From contig NZ_JAKZGP010000021.1 in NCBI RefSeq assembly GCF_022549775.1, positions 1 through 64,000 on the forward strand: a stretch of DNA of 64,000 nucleotides, written 5' to 3'. Below the pieces are notes generated by a model. The model had not been told where the DNA came from and searched no databases. It was given only the letters and a program-made list of their open reading frames with translations. This stretch comes from Belliella filtrata (GTDB lineage: Bacteria; Bacteroidota; Bacteroidia; Cytophagales; Cyclobacteriaceae). Made by a program: the position numbers and the translations under genes. Within the stretch, counting starts at the first letter, position 1; every line of letters starts with the position of its first letter. Below are positions 17,913-26,659 of this stretch, one piece after another.

Positions 17913-18794
17913 ATGTTGAAAGTATCTATAGTGATTCCAGTTTTTAATGATTCTTATTATTTGTTAAAAACATTAAATTCGATTTATAATCAAAAGAATG
18001 TTTCAAATATTTCAATTGAGACAATTGTTGTTGATAATGGATCAAATATTAATATCGAAAAATTAATTGATGAATCATTTGATCAAGTGATTTATTTAAA
18101 AGAAATAAAAAATTTAAATAGCCCCTATTCTTGCAGGAACAGGGGAATAGAAGTAAGCACTGGAGAAGTCATTATTTTACTTGATGCAACATGTGTTCCA
18201 GATCCAAATTGGCTTAATAATGGGCTATTATTCCTAAATAATTCCGAATCGGACATAATCGGTGGAAATGTGTTGTTTGATTTTGAAGAAAAACTTACTA
18301 GTGCAAAGATTTTTGATTCTTTGACGAATATAAAAATGGAAGAATCTATTTCAAAAGGAATTGCAAAAACAGCCAATTTATTTATAAAAAGGAATGTATT
18401 TGAAATAATTGGATTATTTCCTGAAGGGGTGAGGTCTGGAGCTGACGTTAGGTGGACATTTAAATCTACTTCTGCAGGTTTAAAATTAAAATTTTGTCAA
18501 GATGCTGTAGTAAGAAAACCTGCAAGAGATTTTTTAGAATTAATTAGAAAACAGTGGAGGGTTGGGACACATCAACCTTTGATTCGGAAAGAACAGGGTA
18601 TGAGAACGTCAATTTTGAGTTCAATTAAAACTGTAATAATACCAGTGAATCCTTTTTATATACGTAGATTAGTTACTTCTAATAAAAGCAAGGTTTTTAA
18701 CTCCTATTTTTTTAGGTTATTAGTTGTTGCTCAAGTAGTGAAATGGACCATGGGGTTTGCTAATATTGTCGGTATCTTAAGAATGAAAGGGTAA
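17913..18794 (+). CDS. Glycosyltransferase family 2
   Basis: A 293-residue GT-A fold enzyme. It opens with VSIVIPVFNDSYYLLKTLNS, the standard GT2 beginning. VVDNGSN and SCRNRGIEVSTGEVIILLD follow in order; the usual DxD position reads LLDATC (one acidic residue). PEGVRSGADVRWTFKS supplies the acceptor-side acidic residues, and a basic RKQWRVGTHQ motif follows. The C-terminus has a hydrophobic stretch that may touch the membrane. It resembles the GT2 enzyme at 20039-20914 in layout (both have a NLFIKRNVF/NMITWKSSF-like segment and a late VRKPAR/VNHPAR motif), so the two may be paralogues acting on successive sugars. Donor and acceptor are unknown. Confidence 0.82.
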   Translation: MLKVSIVIPVFNDSYYLLKTLNSIYNQKNVSNISIETIVVDNGSNINIEKLIDESFDQVIYLKEIKNLNSPYSCRNRGIEVSTGEVIILLDATCVPDPNWLNNGLLFLNNSESDIIGGNVLFDFEEKLTSAKIFDSLTNIKMEESISKGIAKTANLFIKRNVFEIIGLFPEGVRSGADVRWTFKSTSAGLKLKFCQDAVVRKPARDFLELIRKQWRVGTHQPLIRKEQGMRTSILSSIKTVIIPVNPFYIRRLVTSNKSKVFNSYFFRLLVVAQVVKWTMGFANIVGILRMKG

Positions 18795-18836
18795 AACAAG
18801 TAATTTTCCCACATAATTAACACCTGATCTTTTCTT

Positions 18837-18844
18837 TACATTTG
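18837..18844 (+). promoter_or_regulatory. Possible Bacteroidota -7 element (TAnnTTTG)
   Basis: TACATTTG lies about 100 bases before the gene at 18945, in a 150-base spacer. It fits the -7 consensus of the Bacteroidota housekeeping sigma factor, but no TTTG -33 partner is evident. It could provide an internal promoter for the second half of the glycan locus. Confidence 0.3.
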
Positions 18845-18944
18845 TAGAAATTAAAATATTAATTATCTTTTATCTCAAAACGCGATAATTGTATTCTTGA
18901 TAAGACTTTATTTTTTTTAAATTAATTTAAACATAATTTGAAAA

Positions 18945-20042
18945 ATGGAAATCCGATTAAATGATTTATTATTAAAAGCATCAACCAGAATTTTAAAAAT
19001 GCAAAATATCGATGGTTCTTTCCCTTCTGGTCATAATGGACCTTATAATGATCCAGAAACTCCAGTAAGGAACACAGCACACGTACTATTTTTTTTAAGT
19101 GATTTATATTCTAAAACTAATGATGATACTTTTAAAAAATCAGCTCTTAAATGTATGGAGTACTTAAAAAGTGATAAAAGTAGACCCTTTTTTAAAACTT
19201 TTTATCATAGAGATAAAATAGGGAAAGATTCGTGTAATGGATTAGTTGGTCAAGCATGGTGCATTGAAGCTTTGGTTAAAGCATCAATATGTTTTGATGA
19301 TGAAGAAAGCTATAGTTTAGCTCAAGAAGTTTTTTTTCTTCATAAGTTTGATGATAGAATTGGACTTTGGAATCGAACCGAAATAAACGGAGATATACTA
19401 GGTTTTGATGGGACCTTTAATCATCAACTGTGGTTTGCTGCTTCTGCAGGAATGCTTTCAAGAACTCCTGCTGCTTTAGAAGCAGTAGATATTTTTCTGG
19501 ATAAAATTGTATCGAAGGTTAAATTATATGGAGACAACATAATTTATCATGAATCTTCAATGGGAGATTTGTATAAATATTTAAATTTAGGTCTTAGATC
19601 TTTTTTAGGTCAAGTAAAATCAAGAGCTAAAAACGCAGTTCCTTCTTACAAATCAGGTTTATACTCTAAGTCAGTAGGCTATCATGCATTTAATGTATAC
19701 GCATTAGCTATGCTTAAAGTAAGTCGTCCAAAACATGAATTGTGGGAATCCAACTTGATTCAAAAGATTTTGACTGTTACTGAATCTGATAATTTTAGGT
19801 CTACTTTAAAAAATTCTAAATATGGATATTTCTATAATACTTCTGGTATTGAGTTGGCTTTCGGATTTGAAAGTTTATTAGAAAATACAACAGTTGCAAA
19901 TAATTGGTTGAATCTTCAGTTTGAAAATACGTTTTTAAATATTGAAGAACCTTTGAGTAATAATTCCCCAGATAGAAATACCTCTATAGCTAGAATATAT
20001 GCCGCAAGCAGGTTAAAAGAAAACTATTTAATTAAAATATGA
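18945..20042 (+). CDS. Predicted (alpha/alpha)-toroid protein, AglQ-like, in glycan locus
   Basis: A 365-residue soluble protein with no signal peptide. It is helical, with motifs reminiscent of alpha/alpha-barrel glycan-active or QW-repeat proteins: KMQNIDGSFPSGHNGPYNDP near residues 19-38, TPVRNTAHVLFFLSDL, GLVGQAWCIEALVKAS, GTFNHQLWFAASAGML, VGYHAFNVYALAML, and GIELAFGFESLL near the end. From memory the first block resembles AglQ, a haloarchaeal N-glycosylation component also seen in bacterial polysaccharide clusters; this was not checked by search. It lies between two GT2 genes and its stop overlaps the next start (ATGA), so it acts with them. Trimming, epimerising or binding a lipid-linked glycan are all possible. 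No catalytic residue can be named with confidence. Confidence 0.6.
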   Translation: MEIRLNDLLLKASTRILKMQNIDGSFPSGHNGPYNDPETPVRNTAHVLFFLSDLYSKTNDDTFKKSALKCMEYLKSDKSRPFFKTFYHRDKIGKDSCNGLVGQAWCIEALVKASICFDDEESYSLAQEVFFLHKFDDRIGLWNRTEINGDILGFDGTFNHQLWFAASAGMLSRTPAALEAVDIFLDKIVSKVKLYGDNIIYHESSMGDLYKYLNLGLRSFLGQVKSRAKNAVPSYKSGLYSKSVGYHAFNVYALAMLKVSRPKHELWESNLIQKILTVTESDNFRSTLKNSKYGYFYNTSGIELAFGFESLLENTTVANNWLNLQFENTFLNIEEPLSNNSPDRNTSIARIYAASRLKENYLIKI

Positions 20043-20914
20043 ATATGATTACTTTTTCCGTAATTATTCCTACTTATCATGAGTGGGATAGACTTCAACT
20101 TTGTCTTAATTCTTTGGAGGCACAGTCTTTTAATTTAGATGATTTTGAAATTATAGTTGTTAATAACGATCCTGAGGATTTTCCTCCCAAGAATTTAAGA
20201 TTACCTTATAACTGCATATTGTTAAAGGAAGAAAAAGTGGGTTCCTATGCTGCTAGAAATACTGCTATCAAAGCTTCTAAAGGAAAAATACTAGCATTCA
20301 CTGACTCAGATTGTATATGTGATAAAGACTGGCTCAGTAATGCCTTTATGCGATTAAGGGATTCCAATAAGCGTCTAGCAGGGCATGTTGAACTATTTTT
20401 TGAATCTAAAAACATAAGTTCAATAGAGTTGTTTGAAAAGGCTTTCTCTTTTGATCAAAAATTCAATGCCGAAAGAGGAACTTCAGTAACTGCTAATATG
20501 ATTACTTGGAAAAGTAGCTTTGAAAGAGTTGGTTTATTTGACGAATCTTTGTTATCAGGAGGGGATATTGATTGGGGATGGCGAGCTCATAGGAATGGAC
20601 TTGATGTAGAATATGCAAGAGATGTACTAGTAAATCATCCAGCTAGAAGTAATATGAAAATGATGTTGAAAAAGAAAAGAAGAGTGGCTGGTGGAGAAAT
20701 ATTAATCGAAAAAAATTCATTTATTCTAACTTTTCTAAAAATAATCATTATTGGGTTTTTACCTCCATTTTCATTGAAGAAATTGTTTAAAATTAAAAAC
20801 ATGACTTTTTTTCAAAAAATCAAGGCAGGTTACGTTGCATATTTTTTAAAAATCTATGGAACAATTTTCAAACTTGGAATTTTATTTAACTTGACTGACC
20901 ATCAAAGAGCTTAA
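20039..20914 (+). CDS. Glycosyltransferase family 2
   Basis: A 291-residue GT-A enzyme. The first strand reads FSVIIPTYHEWDRLQLCLNS. KVGSYAARNTAIKASKGKIL precedes the metal-binding LAFTDSDCICD (DSD). ERVGLFDESLLSGGDIDWGW is the acceptor/ED-like segment, followed by DVLVNHPARS. A hydrophobic stretch near residues 225-245 (LTFLKIIIIGFLPPF) may anchor it to the inner membrane. The ATG start overlaps the upstream AglQ-like gene by four bases; a second ATG six bases later is also possible. Substrate is unknown. It is probably one of five glycosyltransferases that together build the repeat unit. Confidence 0.85.
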   Translation: MNMITFSVIIPTYHEWDRLQLCLNSLEAQSFNLDDFEIIVVNNDPEDFPPKNLRLPYNCILLKEEKVGSYAARNTAIKASKGKILAFTDSDCICDKDWLSNAFMRLRDSNKRLAGHVELFFESKNISSIELFEKAFSFDQKFNAERGTSVTANMITWKSSFERVGLFDESLLSGGDIDWGWRAHRNGLDVEYARDVLVNHPARSNMKMMLKKKRRVAGGEILIEKNSFILTFLKIIIIGFLPPFSLKKLFKIKNMTFFQKIKAGYVAYFLKIYGTIFKLGILFNLTDHQRA

Positions 20915-20925
20915 TGTTTTTTTAG

Positions 20926-22098
20926 ATGAAGATACTACTTATAAATACTCTTTTCCATCCAGATAACTTGGGAGGAGCAGAGTTTTCAGTTCAAAGTTTA
21001 GCATTGGGTCTTAAAGAAAATGGGCATCAAGTATATGTTCTGGCTACATCCAAGAAAAATCAAAGATATACCTGGGAGGGTATAGATGTAATTAAAGTAT
21101 ATATACCAAATGTTTTTTGGAGATTTGAAGCGAGTAAGCAAAGTACAATTAGTAAAATTCTTTGGAGATTAATAGACATTTATAACCCTTTTACATCCTT
21201 TAAAGTTAAAAGAGTAATTTCAGAGATTAATCCAGATATAATACACACTAATAATATTGCAGGTTTTTCTGTTTCTATATTTAGATTGATAAAAACGCTG
21301 AAAATCCCTCTAGTCCATACCACTAGAGACTTTTATTTGATTTGTGCAAAATCGAGTATGTTTAAATCAGGTAGGTCTTGTAATGATCAATGTAAATTTT
21401 GTAAATTTTATACTTACCCAAAGAAAATAGAATCAAAGAATGTAAACACTATTGTTTTTATTAGTGAATTTATGAAAAGTGTACATTTGGATGAATCGTA
21501 CTTTTCATCAAGTGAAACTAAAGTTATATACAATTCTATTGGGAGCAAAACGTCTCTTGCAAAATCTTCTTGTGGTGATAAAATAAAATATGGCTTTTTC
21601 GGTGCCTTAAGACCCGAGAAAGGAATTGAGGAATTGATTGAAGTATTTTCAAATGATATAAATCATGAATTGATCGTTGCAGGAGTCGAATATAAAATTG
21701 GATATTTAGATTTTTTGAAGAGTAAAAGTTCTGATAACATACATTTTGTTGGTTTTAAAAGTAAAGATGAATTTTTCAACAGTGTAGATGTTTTGATTCA
21801 TCCTGCTCTATGGAAAGAACCATTTGGTCGAGTAGTTGTAGAGTCTTATTCATATGGAAAACCTGTCATAGGAACTAAATTGGGAGGTCTAAAAGAAATT
21901 ATTCACCAAAATAGAACAGGGTTTTTATTAGATCCAAATAATTTAATTTTTGATTTAGAGAATTTAATTACAACGCTCTCTAAAGATAAAGTATTAGGAA
22001 TGTCAAAAGCTTGTTTTGATTATAGTAAATATTTCAGTAATGAAATAATCACTTTAATGTATTTAAAGGCATATAAAAGATTGCAAAAAGGAAGATGA
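20926..22098 (+). CDS. Glycosyltransferase family 4
   Basis: A 390-residue GT-B enzyme. The acceptor-side N-terminus reads INTLFHPDNLGGAEFSVQSL. The donor-binding half shows FGALRPEKGIEELIEVF and the characteristic HPALWKEPFGRVVVESYSYG, ending in GKPVIGTKLGGLKEII. The two acidic residues of the E-x7-E signature are in EPFGRVVVE. A Cys-rich insert (Cys after LIC, then C-x3-C-x2-C spacing at about residues 152-164) is seen in a subset of GT4 enzymes and may bind metal or stabilise a loop. It lies 11 bases after the GT2 gene, and its stop overlaps the polymerase start. Sugar specificity is unknown. Confidence 0.88.
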   Translation: MKILLINTLFHPDNLGGAEFSVQSLALGLKENGHQVYVLATSKKNQRYTWEGIDVIKVYIPNVFWRFEASKQSTISKILWRLIDIYNPFTSFKVKRVISEINPDIIHTNNIAGFSVSIFRLIKTLKIPLVHTTRDFYLICAKSSMFKSGRSCNDQCKFCKFYTYPKKIESKNVNTIVFISEFMKSVHLDESYFSSSETKVIYNSIGSKTSLAKSSCGDKIKYGFFGALRPEKGIEELIEVFSNDINHELIVAGVEYKIGYLDFLKSKSSDNIHFVGFKSKDEFFNSVDVLIHPALWKEPFGRVVVESYSYGKPVIGTKLGGLKEIIHQNRTGFLLDPNNLIFDLENLITTLSKDKVLGMSKACFDYSKYFSNEIITLMYLKAYKRLQKGR

Positions 22099-23396
22099 GT
22101 CCTCTTTTGAAAAAGTGTATTTTGAGAGAAAGAATTTGGTTTTCATTCATTCTATGTTTGCCATTTGATTCATTCCCTTTTGCTCCAGGTGGAGTAATAA
22201 AACCTTTATGTATTTATCCAGCTTTACTATATTTTTTCTTTTTTTTTAAACCAAAATTCATTCTTAAAATAAATACTTTCCAAACCTTAATTTTTGTCCT
22301 TTTATTAATTCTACAGTCTTTTTTTGTCAGTGCTTTTATAATAGAAGATTTAATTGGTAGTTGGAAATTTCTTTACAACTTATTGTTGATTTTTCTATTT
22401 GTGTTCTTTGTTACTGATTACTACAATTCATTAGACGAAAAGAATAGGTCTGAAATTTGGAAGAAATTTTCTAATTATTTTCTGATTTCCTCTTATATCC
22501 CGATTTTATTAGGGCTTATTCAATTGTTTTTTCCATTTGTAGGGTTAGGTTCAGTTTCAAAGAGTATATCATTGCTTTTTGTTAGTAAAATTACACAAAG
22601 AATACAGTTAACTTCAAGTGAACCTGCTTATGCTTCAGTATATTTGTTATCAGTAATTATTATAGGTTACTATTTCTCGACTGGTAAATATAGAGTGATT
22701 TATAAAAGGTTGTTACCTTTTTTAATTTTACTTTTTTTAGCTGTCGGCTCAACGTTCGGTTTATTGACTGTTGTTATAATTCCTGTTCTATTTGTTTTTT
22801 TGTTTAGAAAAAGAGCTATTGTTAAAATGATGTTGCTGATAGGGATAGTATTAGTAATATTTTATAGTTTATTTGGCTTAATGCCAGAATATACTCAAAA
22901 TAGACTTCTCGCCATTATAAGTATTCTAAAAGATAGTAGTATTTTTATTAAGTTAATAGCAATTGATGATTCAATTTTTTTGAGAATTATTAATCCCTAT
23001 ATAGGTTATTTGATATTTAAGGAAAGTTATTTTCTTGGTGTTGGAGGAGAGAACAGTTATTATTTATTTCCTTATTTTATTCAAAATGATTATCCACAAG
23101 TTGTGAATAATGTTCAAATTCACCCTATTGTCATAGGTGAAATACGTACAAGTCCTAAAAATCTTTATACTAAAATACTTGCTGAATTTGGTTTATTTTT
23201 TGGAACTTATATTTTATATTTTGGAGTAAAACTTAGTAAAAGTTTAAAGGGAAATGTAGGTTTGCAAATTGTTTTTTGTATGTTTTTGGCATTTTCTTTA
23301 CAATTAGACAGCTATTCATTTCCTTTATTTTTAACTATACTTGTTTTATTATTTTTTAGCGGTGTAAGTAATGTAAGTTCTAATAAATTGAGATAA
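22095..23396 (+). CDS. Wzy-like O-antigen/capsule polymerase
   Basis: Integral inner-membrane protein, 433 residues, with about 10-12 hydrophobic helices and one large loop between helices in the C-terminal half (residues about 265-375). That layout is typical of Wzy/WaaL-family proteins. The family has little sequence conservation, so the call rests on topology, on RIQLTSSEPAYASVYLLS (a Glu/Arg-containing pre-helix segment common in this group), and on context with a Wzx flippase and a Wzz-type protein. It would join lipid-linked repeat units in the periplasm. A ligase role (WaaL) is the main alternative. It starts with an ATGA overlap with the upstream GT4 gene. Confidence 0.75.
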   Translation: MSPLLKKCILRERIWFSFILCLPFDSFPFAPGGVIKPLCIYPALLYFFFFFKPKFILKINTFQTLIFVLLLILQSFFVSAFIIEDLIGSWKFLYNLLLIFLFVFFVTDYYNSLDEKNRSEIWKKFSNYFLISSYIPILLGLIQLFFPFVGLGSVSKSISLLFVSKITQRIQLTSSEPAYASVYLLSVIIIGYYFSTGKYRVIYKRLLPFLILLFLAVGSTFGLLTVVIIPVLFVFLFRKRAIVKMMLLIGIVLVIFYSLFGLMPEYTQNRLLAIISILKDSSIFIKLIAIDDSIFLRIINPYIGYLIFKESYFLGVGGENSYYLFPYFIQNDYPQVVNNVQIHPIVIGEIRTSPKNLYTKILAEFGLFFGTYILYFGVKLSKSLKGNVGLQIVFCMFLAFSLQLDSYSFPLFLTILVLLFFSGVSNVSSNKLR

Positions 23397-23419
23397 ATCT
23401 TTAAAAAAGGTAATTGAAG

Positions 23420-24583
23420 ATGATATTTAAGAAAAAAATCCTGGTCATTTCATCAAGACCTCTTTTTCCACTAATAGGGGGAGATAGAGTTAGGACATTT
23501 AATACTTTAAAAATTTTAAGTGAAAAGTATAACATTGATTTAATCTTTTTAAAAGAAAAGGATGGAGAGATTTTAGAATTAGATGAGCTAAAAAAGTATA
23601 CCAAAACTATAAAGTGTTTTGAGTTTTCAAAATTTAAATATTTTTTAAATACAGCTATAGGTTTGATATCAAACACTTTACCTCTTCAAGTGAATTATTA
23701 TTATTTCAAAAAAGTTGCTGATTATATAGATAAATTAGTTGGTGAAAATGAATATGAGTTTCTATTTTCATTTCACATTAGAATGACAAATTACCTTGAA
23801 AGATTTAATCTAGTTAAAGTAGTTGATTTAGTTGATTCTATAGGGTTAAATTATTCTAAAGCTAAGGAAAGTTCTTCTGGAATTTGGAAATTAATTTATA
23901 ATATTGAATCAACTAGGGTGTGTAAGTATGAGATAGATATTTCTAATAGATTTGATAAAGTAATTGTTATTTCTCAAGTTGATAAAGAATTCATAGGCAA
24001 TGACAAAATAAAGGTAATTGGAAACTTTGTAAAAACTAAAAATGTAGAAGATGATGTTGATGTTAAAATGTTCAGTCTTTCTTTTTTAGGTAAAATGAAT
24101 TATGAGCCAAATATTAGTGCGATTAAGTATTTTATGTATAAAGTGTACCCTAAACTTAAGAGTAAGTTAAATGATTTAGAGTTTAATATTATAGGTGCCT
24201 ATCCCACAAAGGAAATTAGAAATTTTGAGCGTGTCCCCGGGGTTAAAGTAACTGGTTTTGTTGATGATCCTTATGAAATTTTAGTTAAATCACAAATAGT
24301 GATAGCTCCAATGGTTTCTGGAGCAGGTATTCAAAATAAGATTCTTGAGGCAATGAGTTTAGGGAAATGTGTTGTCACAACAAGAATTGGAGCAGACGGT
24401 TTAAATTTTCTTACAGGTAATGAGCTGATAGTATGTGATGATACTCAATCTCTGTTATTAAGACTGGAGGAATTATTAAATGATAATAACTTATGTGTGC
24501 AAATTGGTTTAAATGCAATATCGTATATTAATAATTACCATAGTTATGAAAAAGTTAAATCAAATTATCTGAGTTATCTATAG
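23420..24583 (+). CDS. Glycosyltransferase family 4 (Stp1-like)
   Basis: A GT-B enzyme of 387 residues from ATG 23420. The frame opens at a TTG at 23414, but an AAAAAAGG stretch sits about nine bases before the ATG, so the ATG is preferred. The N-terminus has SSRPLFPLIGGDRVRTFNTL, typical of glycosyltransferases that bind an acceptor through a GG-D-R loop. A central FLGKMNYEPNISAIKYF starts the donor domain. APMVSGAGIQNKILEAMSLG and VVTTRIGADGL are the conserved donor-site motifs of the GT4 group that includes exosortase-associated Stp1 enzymes. It is the last glycosyltransferase of the block, with four bases to the Wzi-like gene. Confidence 0.83.
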   Translation: MIFKKKILVISSRPLFPLIGGDRVRTFNTLKILSEKYNIDLIFLKEKDGEILELDELKKYTKTIKCFEFSKFKYFLNTAIGLISNTLPLQVNYYYFKKVADYIDKLVGENEYEFLFSFHIRMTNYLERFNLVKVVDLVDSIGLNYSKAKESSSGIWKLIYNIESTRVCKYEIDISNRFDKVIVISQVDKEFIGNDKIKVIGNFVKTKNVEDDVDVKMFSLSFLGKMNYEPNISAIKYFMYKVYPKLKSKLNDLEFNIIGAYPTKEIRNFERVPGVKVTGFVDDPYEILVKSQIVIAPMVSGAGIQNKILEAMSLGKCVVTTRIGADGLNFLTGNELIVCDDTQSLLLRLEELLNDNNLCVQIGLNAISYINNYHSYEKVKSNYLSYL

Positions 24584-24587
24584 TTTT

Positions 24588-26219
24588 ATGAAGAAGATTA
24601 TATTTCTTTCTGGAATTCTTTTTTTTTACATAAGCTTGTTATTTGGACAAGATGTGAATTCGAACTTAAGCGTTTTCCAAGAACAACTAAGAAGAGTTCA
24701 GGTTTCTGGAGAAAAGAATTCAAATTATTCTTTTACCAATCGGATTCAAGTTTTTTTTAGAAATTACTCAGATACAATTATTTTGAATAATATAAACGAT
24801 TTATTATTCCACGATTTTATAAAAAGCAAACATGTTTCTTTATCATTAAATCCAATATTGGCAAGTAATTTTTTTTCTAGTACCCCTTATCCAGAGGTTT
24901 CAAATTTTATCATGTCCAAGGGGTATCAAAATTTCTCAACTATAGGAATTCAAGGTAGTTTAGGTCCCTTATCTTTTCAGGTTAATCCTGAATTTATTTT
25001 TGCTCAAAATTTAGATTATAATTATGGAGTTTTAAAATCAACAGGAACAGAATACCTAGAACGTTTTGGCAATGGTACTTATCGCACCTTTCTACCAGGT
25101 CAAAGTAGTGTCAGGCTTAATGCAGGGGCATTTTCATTTGGTGCATCTACAGAGAATATTTGGTGGGGTCCTGGGCAGTTCAATTCTTTACTTTTTTCAA
25201 ACAATGCCTTTGGTTTTGAACATTTGACACTTAATACTAGAAGACCCGCTAGGACATTTTTGGGAACTTTTGAGGGGCAAGTTATTATGGGAAAACTAGA
25301 AGGTTCAGGTTTTGAATCACCAATTAGCAATACCCTCCGAAGAGATTGGAGATATATGAATGGTATAAATATAGTCTATGGTCCTAAATGGGTGCCAGGG
25401 TTTTTTATCGGAATATCTAGAGTTTATCAGCAATATAGCCAGACTTTGGGTAGTTCAATTAGAGATTACTTCCCTATTTTTATGGGTTTACAAAAAGAAG
25501 GATTGGTTGGAGATTCCCCAGATTCAGGAGATTTCGACCAAGCAGGTAGAGACCAGCAGCTGACTGGATATGTTCGGTATGTAAACCCTAAAGCTAAAAT
25601 AGAATTGTATTTTGAGTATGGAAGAAGAGATCATGCCTGGAATTGGAGAGAAGCCATCCTAAACCCAGAGCATGCCAGAGCTTATCTTTTTGGATTTCAA
25701 AAACTGATTAATGCACCAAATGATGCTCATTATCAAATAAGAGGTGAAGTATTACAGCAACAAGAATCAGTTAATATTCTAGTGAGGTATCCAAATTTGG
25801 GAGGAGGTCAAAATTGGGGAGGTCATATTCCGGTTAGGCATGGTTTTACCCACAGAGGGCAAATGCTAGGACCAGGAATAGGCCCTAGTAGTAATGTGCA
25901 AACCCTAGAAGGTGCGTGGGTAAAGGGCTTTAAGAAGCTTGGTCTTAGATTAGAAAGACTAAATAGACATCAAGATATTTATCAAAAGAGATTTTTAGAC
26001 CCTTCAGAACAGGGAAGGTGGGTAGACCTTTCTGCTAGGCTTTTGGCAGATTGGCAGTTTGATAATTTGATTATCAGCTCGAACATCAATTTTGTAAACT
26101 CCCTCAACTACCAATGGCAACTCGCTCCCGATTCCACCCCAGAGTTTCCAAGAGGAGAAAACCTCTTCTCCCTACACTCCCAAGTCAGCCTGATATATCT
26201 TTTTGGTAAACAGCCTTAG
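24588..26219 (+). CDS. Wzi-family capsule assembly outer-membrane protein
   Basis: A 543-residue predicted outer-membrane beta-barrel with a signal peptide (KKIIFLSGILFFYISLLFGQ). The body alternates aromatic and polar residues as in barrels. It contains blocks familiar from Bacteroidota Wzi-like proteins: AGAFSFGASTENIWWGPGQF, GRRDHAWNWREAILNPEHAR and HGFTHRGQMLGPGIGPSS. The C-terminal strand is LHSQVSLIYLFGK. Wzi helps hold or organise exported polysaccharide at the cell surface, which fits its place as last gene of the locus. Base composition changes inside the gene: the first third is AT-rich like the glycosyltransferases, the last third is like the conserved flank. Confidence 0.82.
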   Translation: MKKIIFLSGILFFYISLLFGQDVNSNLSVFQEQLRRVQVSGEKNSNYSFTNRIQVFFRNYSDTIILNNINDLLFHDFIKSKHVSLSLNPILASNFFSSTPYPEVSNFIMSKGYQNFSTIGIQGSLGPLSFQVNPEFIFAQNLDYNYGVLKSTGTEYLERFGNGTYRTFLPGQSSVRLNAGAFSFGASTENIWWGPGQFNSLLFSNNAFGFEHLTLNTRRPARTFLGTFEGQVIMGKLEGSGFESPISNTLRRDWRYMNGINIVYGPKWVPGFFIGISRVYQQYSQTLGSSIRDYFPIFMGLQKEGLVGDSPDSGDFDQAGRDQQLTGYVRYVNPKAKIELYFEYGRRDHAWNWREAILNPEHARAYLFGFQKLINAPNDAHYQIRGEVLQQQESVNILVRYPNLGGGQNWGGHIPVRHGFTHRGQMLGPGIGPSSNVQTLEGAWVKGFKKLGLRLERLNRHQDIYQKRFLDPSEQGRWVDLSARLLADWQFDNLIISSNINFVNSLNYQWQLAPDSTPEFPRGENLFSLHSQVSLIYLFGKQP

Positions 26220-26659
26220 TTTTAGAAGTGAGATGCGAGAAAAGAAATATGAGAAGCGATAAGTGAGTGACAAGACCCAAGACCCAAGACTCGACACTCT
26301 TAATTTTTTGCAAGAATATTCTATAAACGAGCAAATATCCCCGCAGGCATAAATCTACTGTATATCGCTCAAGCGTATTTCAGGGATTAGAAACAAAAAG
26401 CAAGAAACAGGAAACAAGCATCGAGATACGAAAGACATCAAGACGCTACAGTCTCTTTTTTCACGAATATTCGAAGCAAGCATATATCGCTGCAAGCAAA
26501 TATCAAATAATATCGCTTTAGCATATATATCAACCCTAATTCCTCCTTCCTCCTTCACCTCCTTCCTCCTTTAAATTTTCAAGAAACAAGATACATGAGT
26601 CAAGACACAAGATAAATTTACTTTTTTTACCTATCTTAAGGTCTCAGAATAACGCATTT
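26220..26659 (+). repeat. Repeat-rich, low-complexity intergenic spacer
   Basis: A 440-base non-coding spacer after the polysaccharide locus. It holds CAAGACCCAAGACCCAAGAC-type words at 26271-26295 and related CAAGA/ACAAGA words at 26581-26615. A pyrimidine-rich run of TCCTCC/CCTTCC words is at 26537-26573. Several words of the form ATATCGCT(C/T)AAGC and GAATATTC occur between 26310 and 26530. No gene, tRNA, CRISPR or strong terminator was seen. These look like degenerate copies of the genome's intergenic repeat families. Confidence 0.6.

Noticed and set aside
26271-26615. Possible CRISPR-like array from repeated CAAGAC words
   Set aside because: The words are short, irregularly spaced, degenerate and without uniform spacers; no cas genes are nearby.
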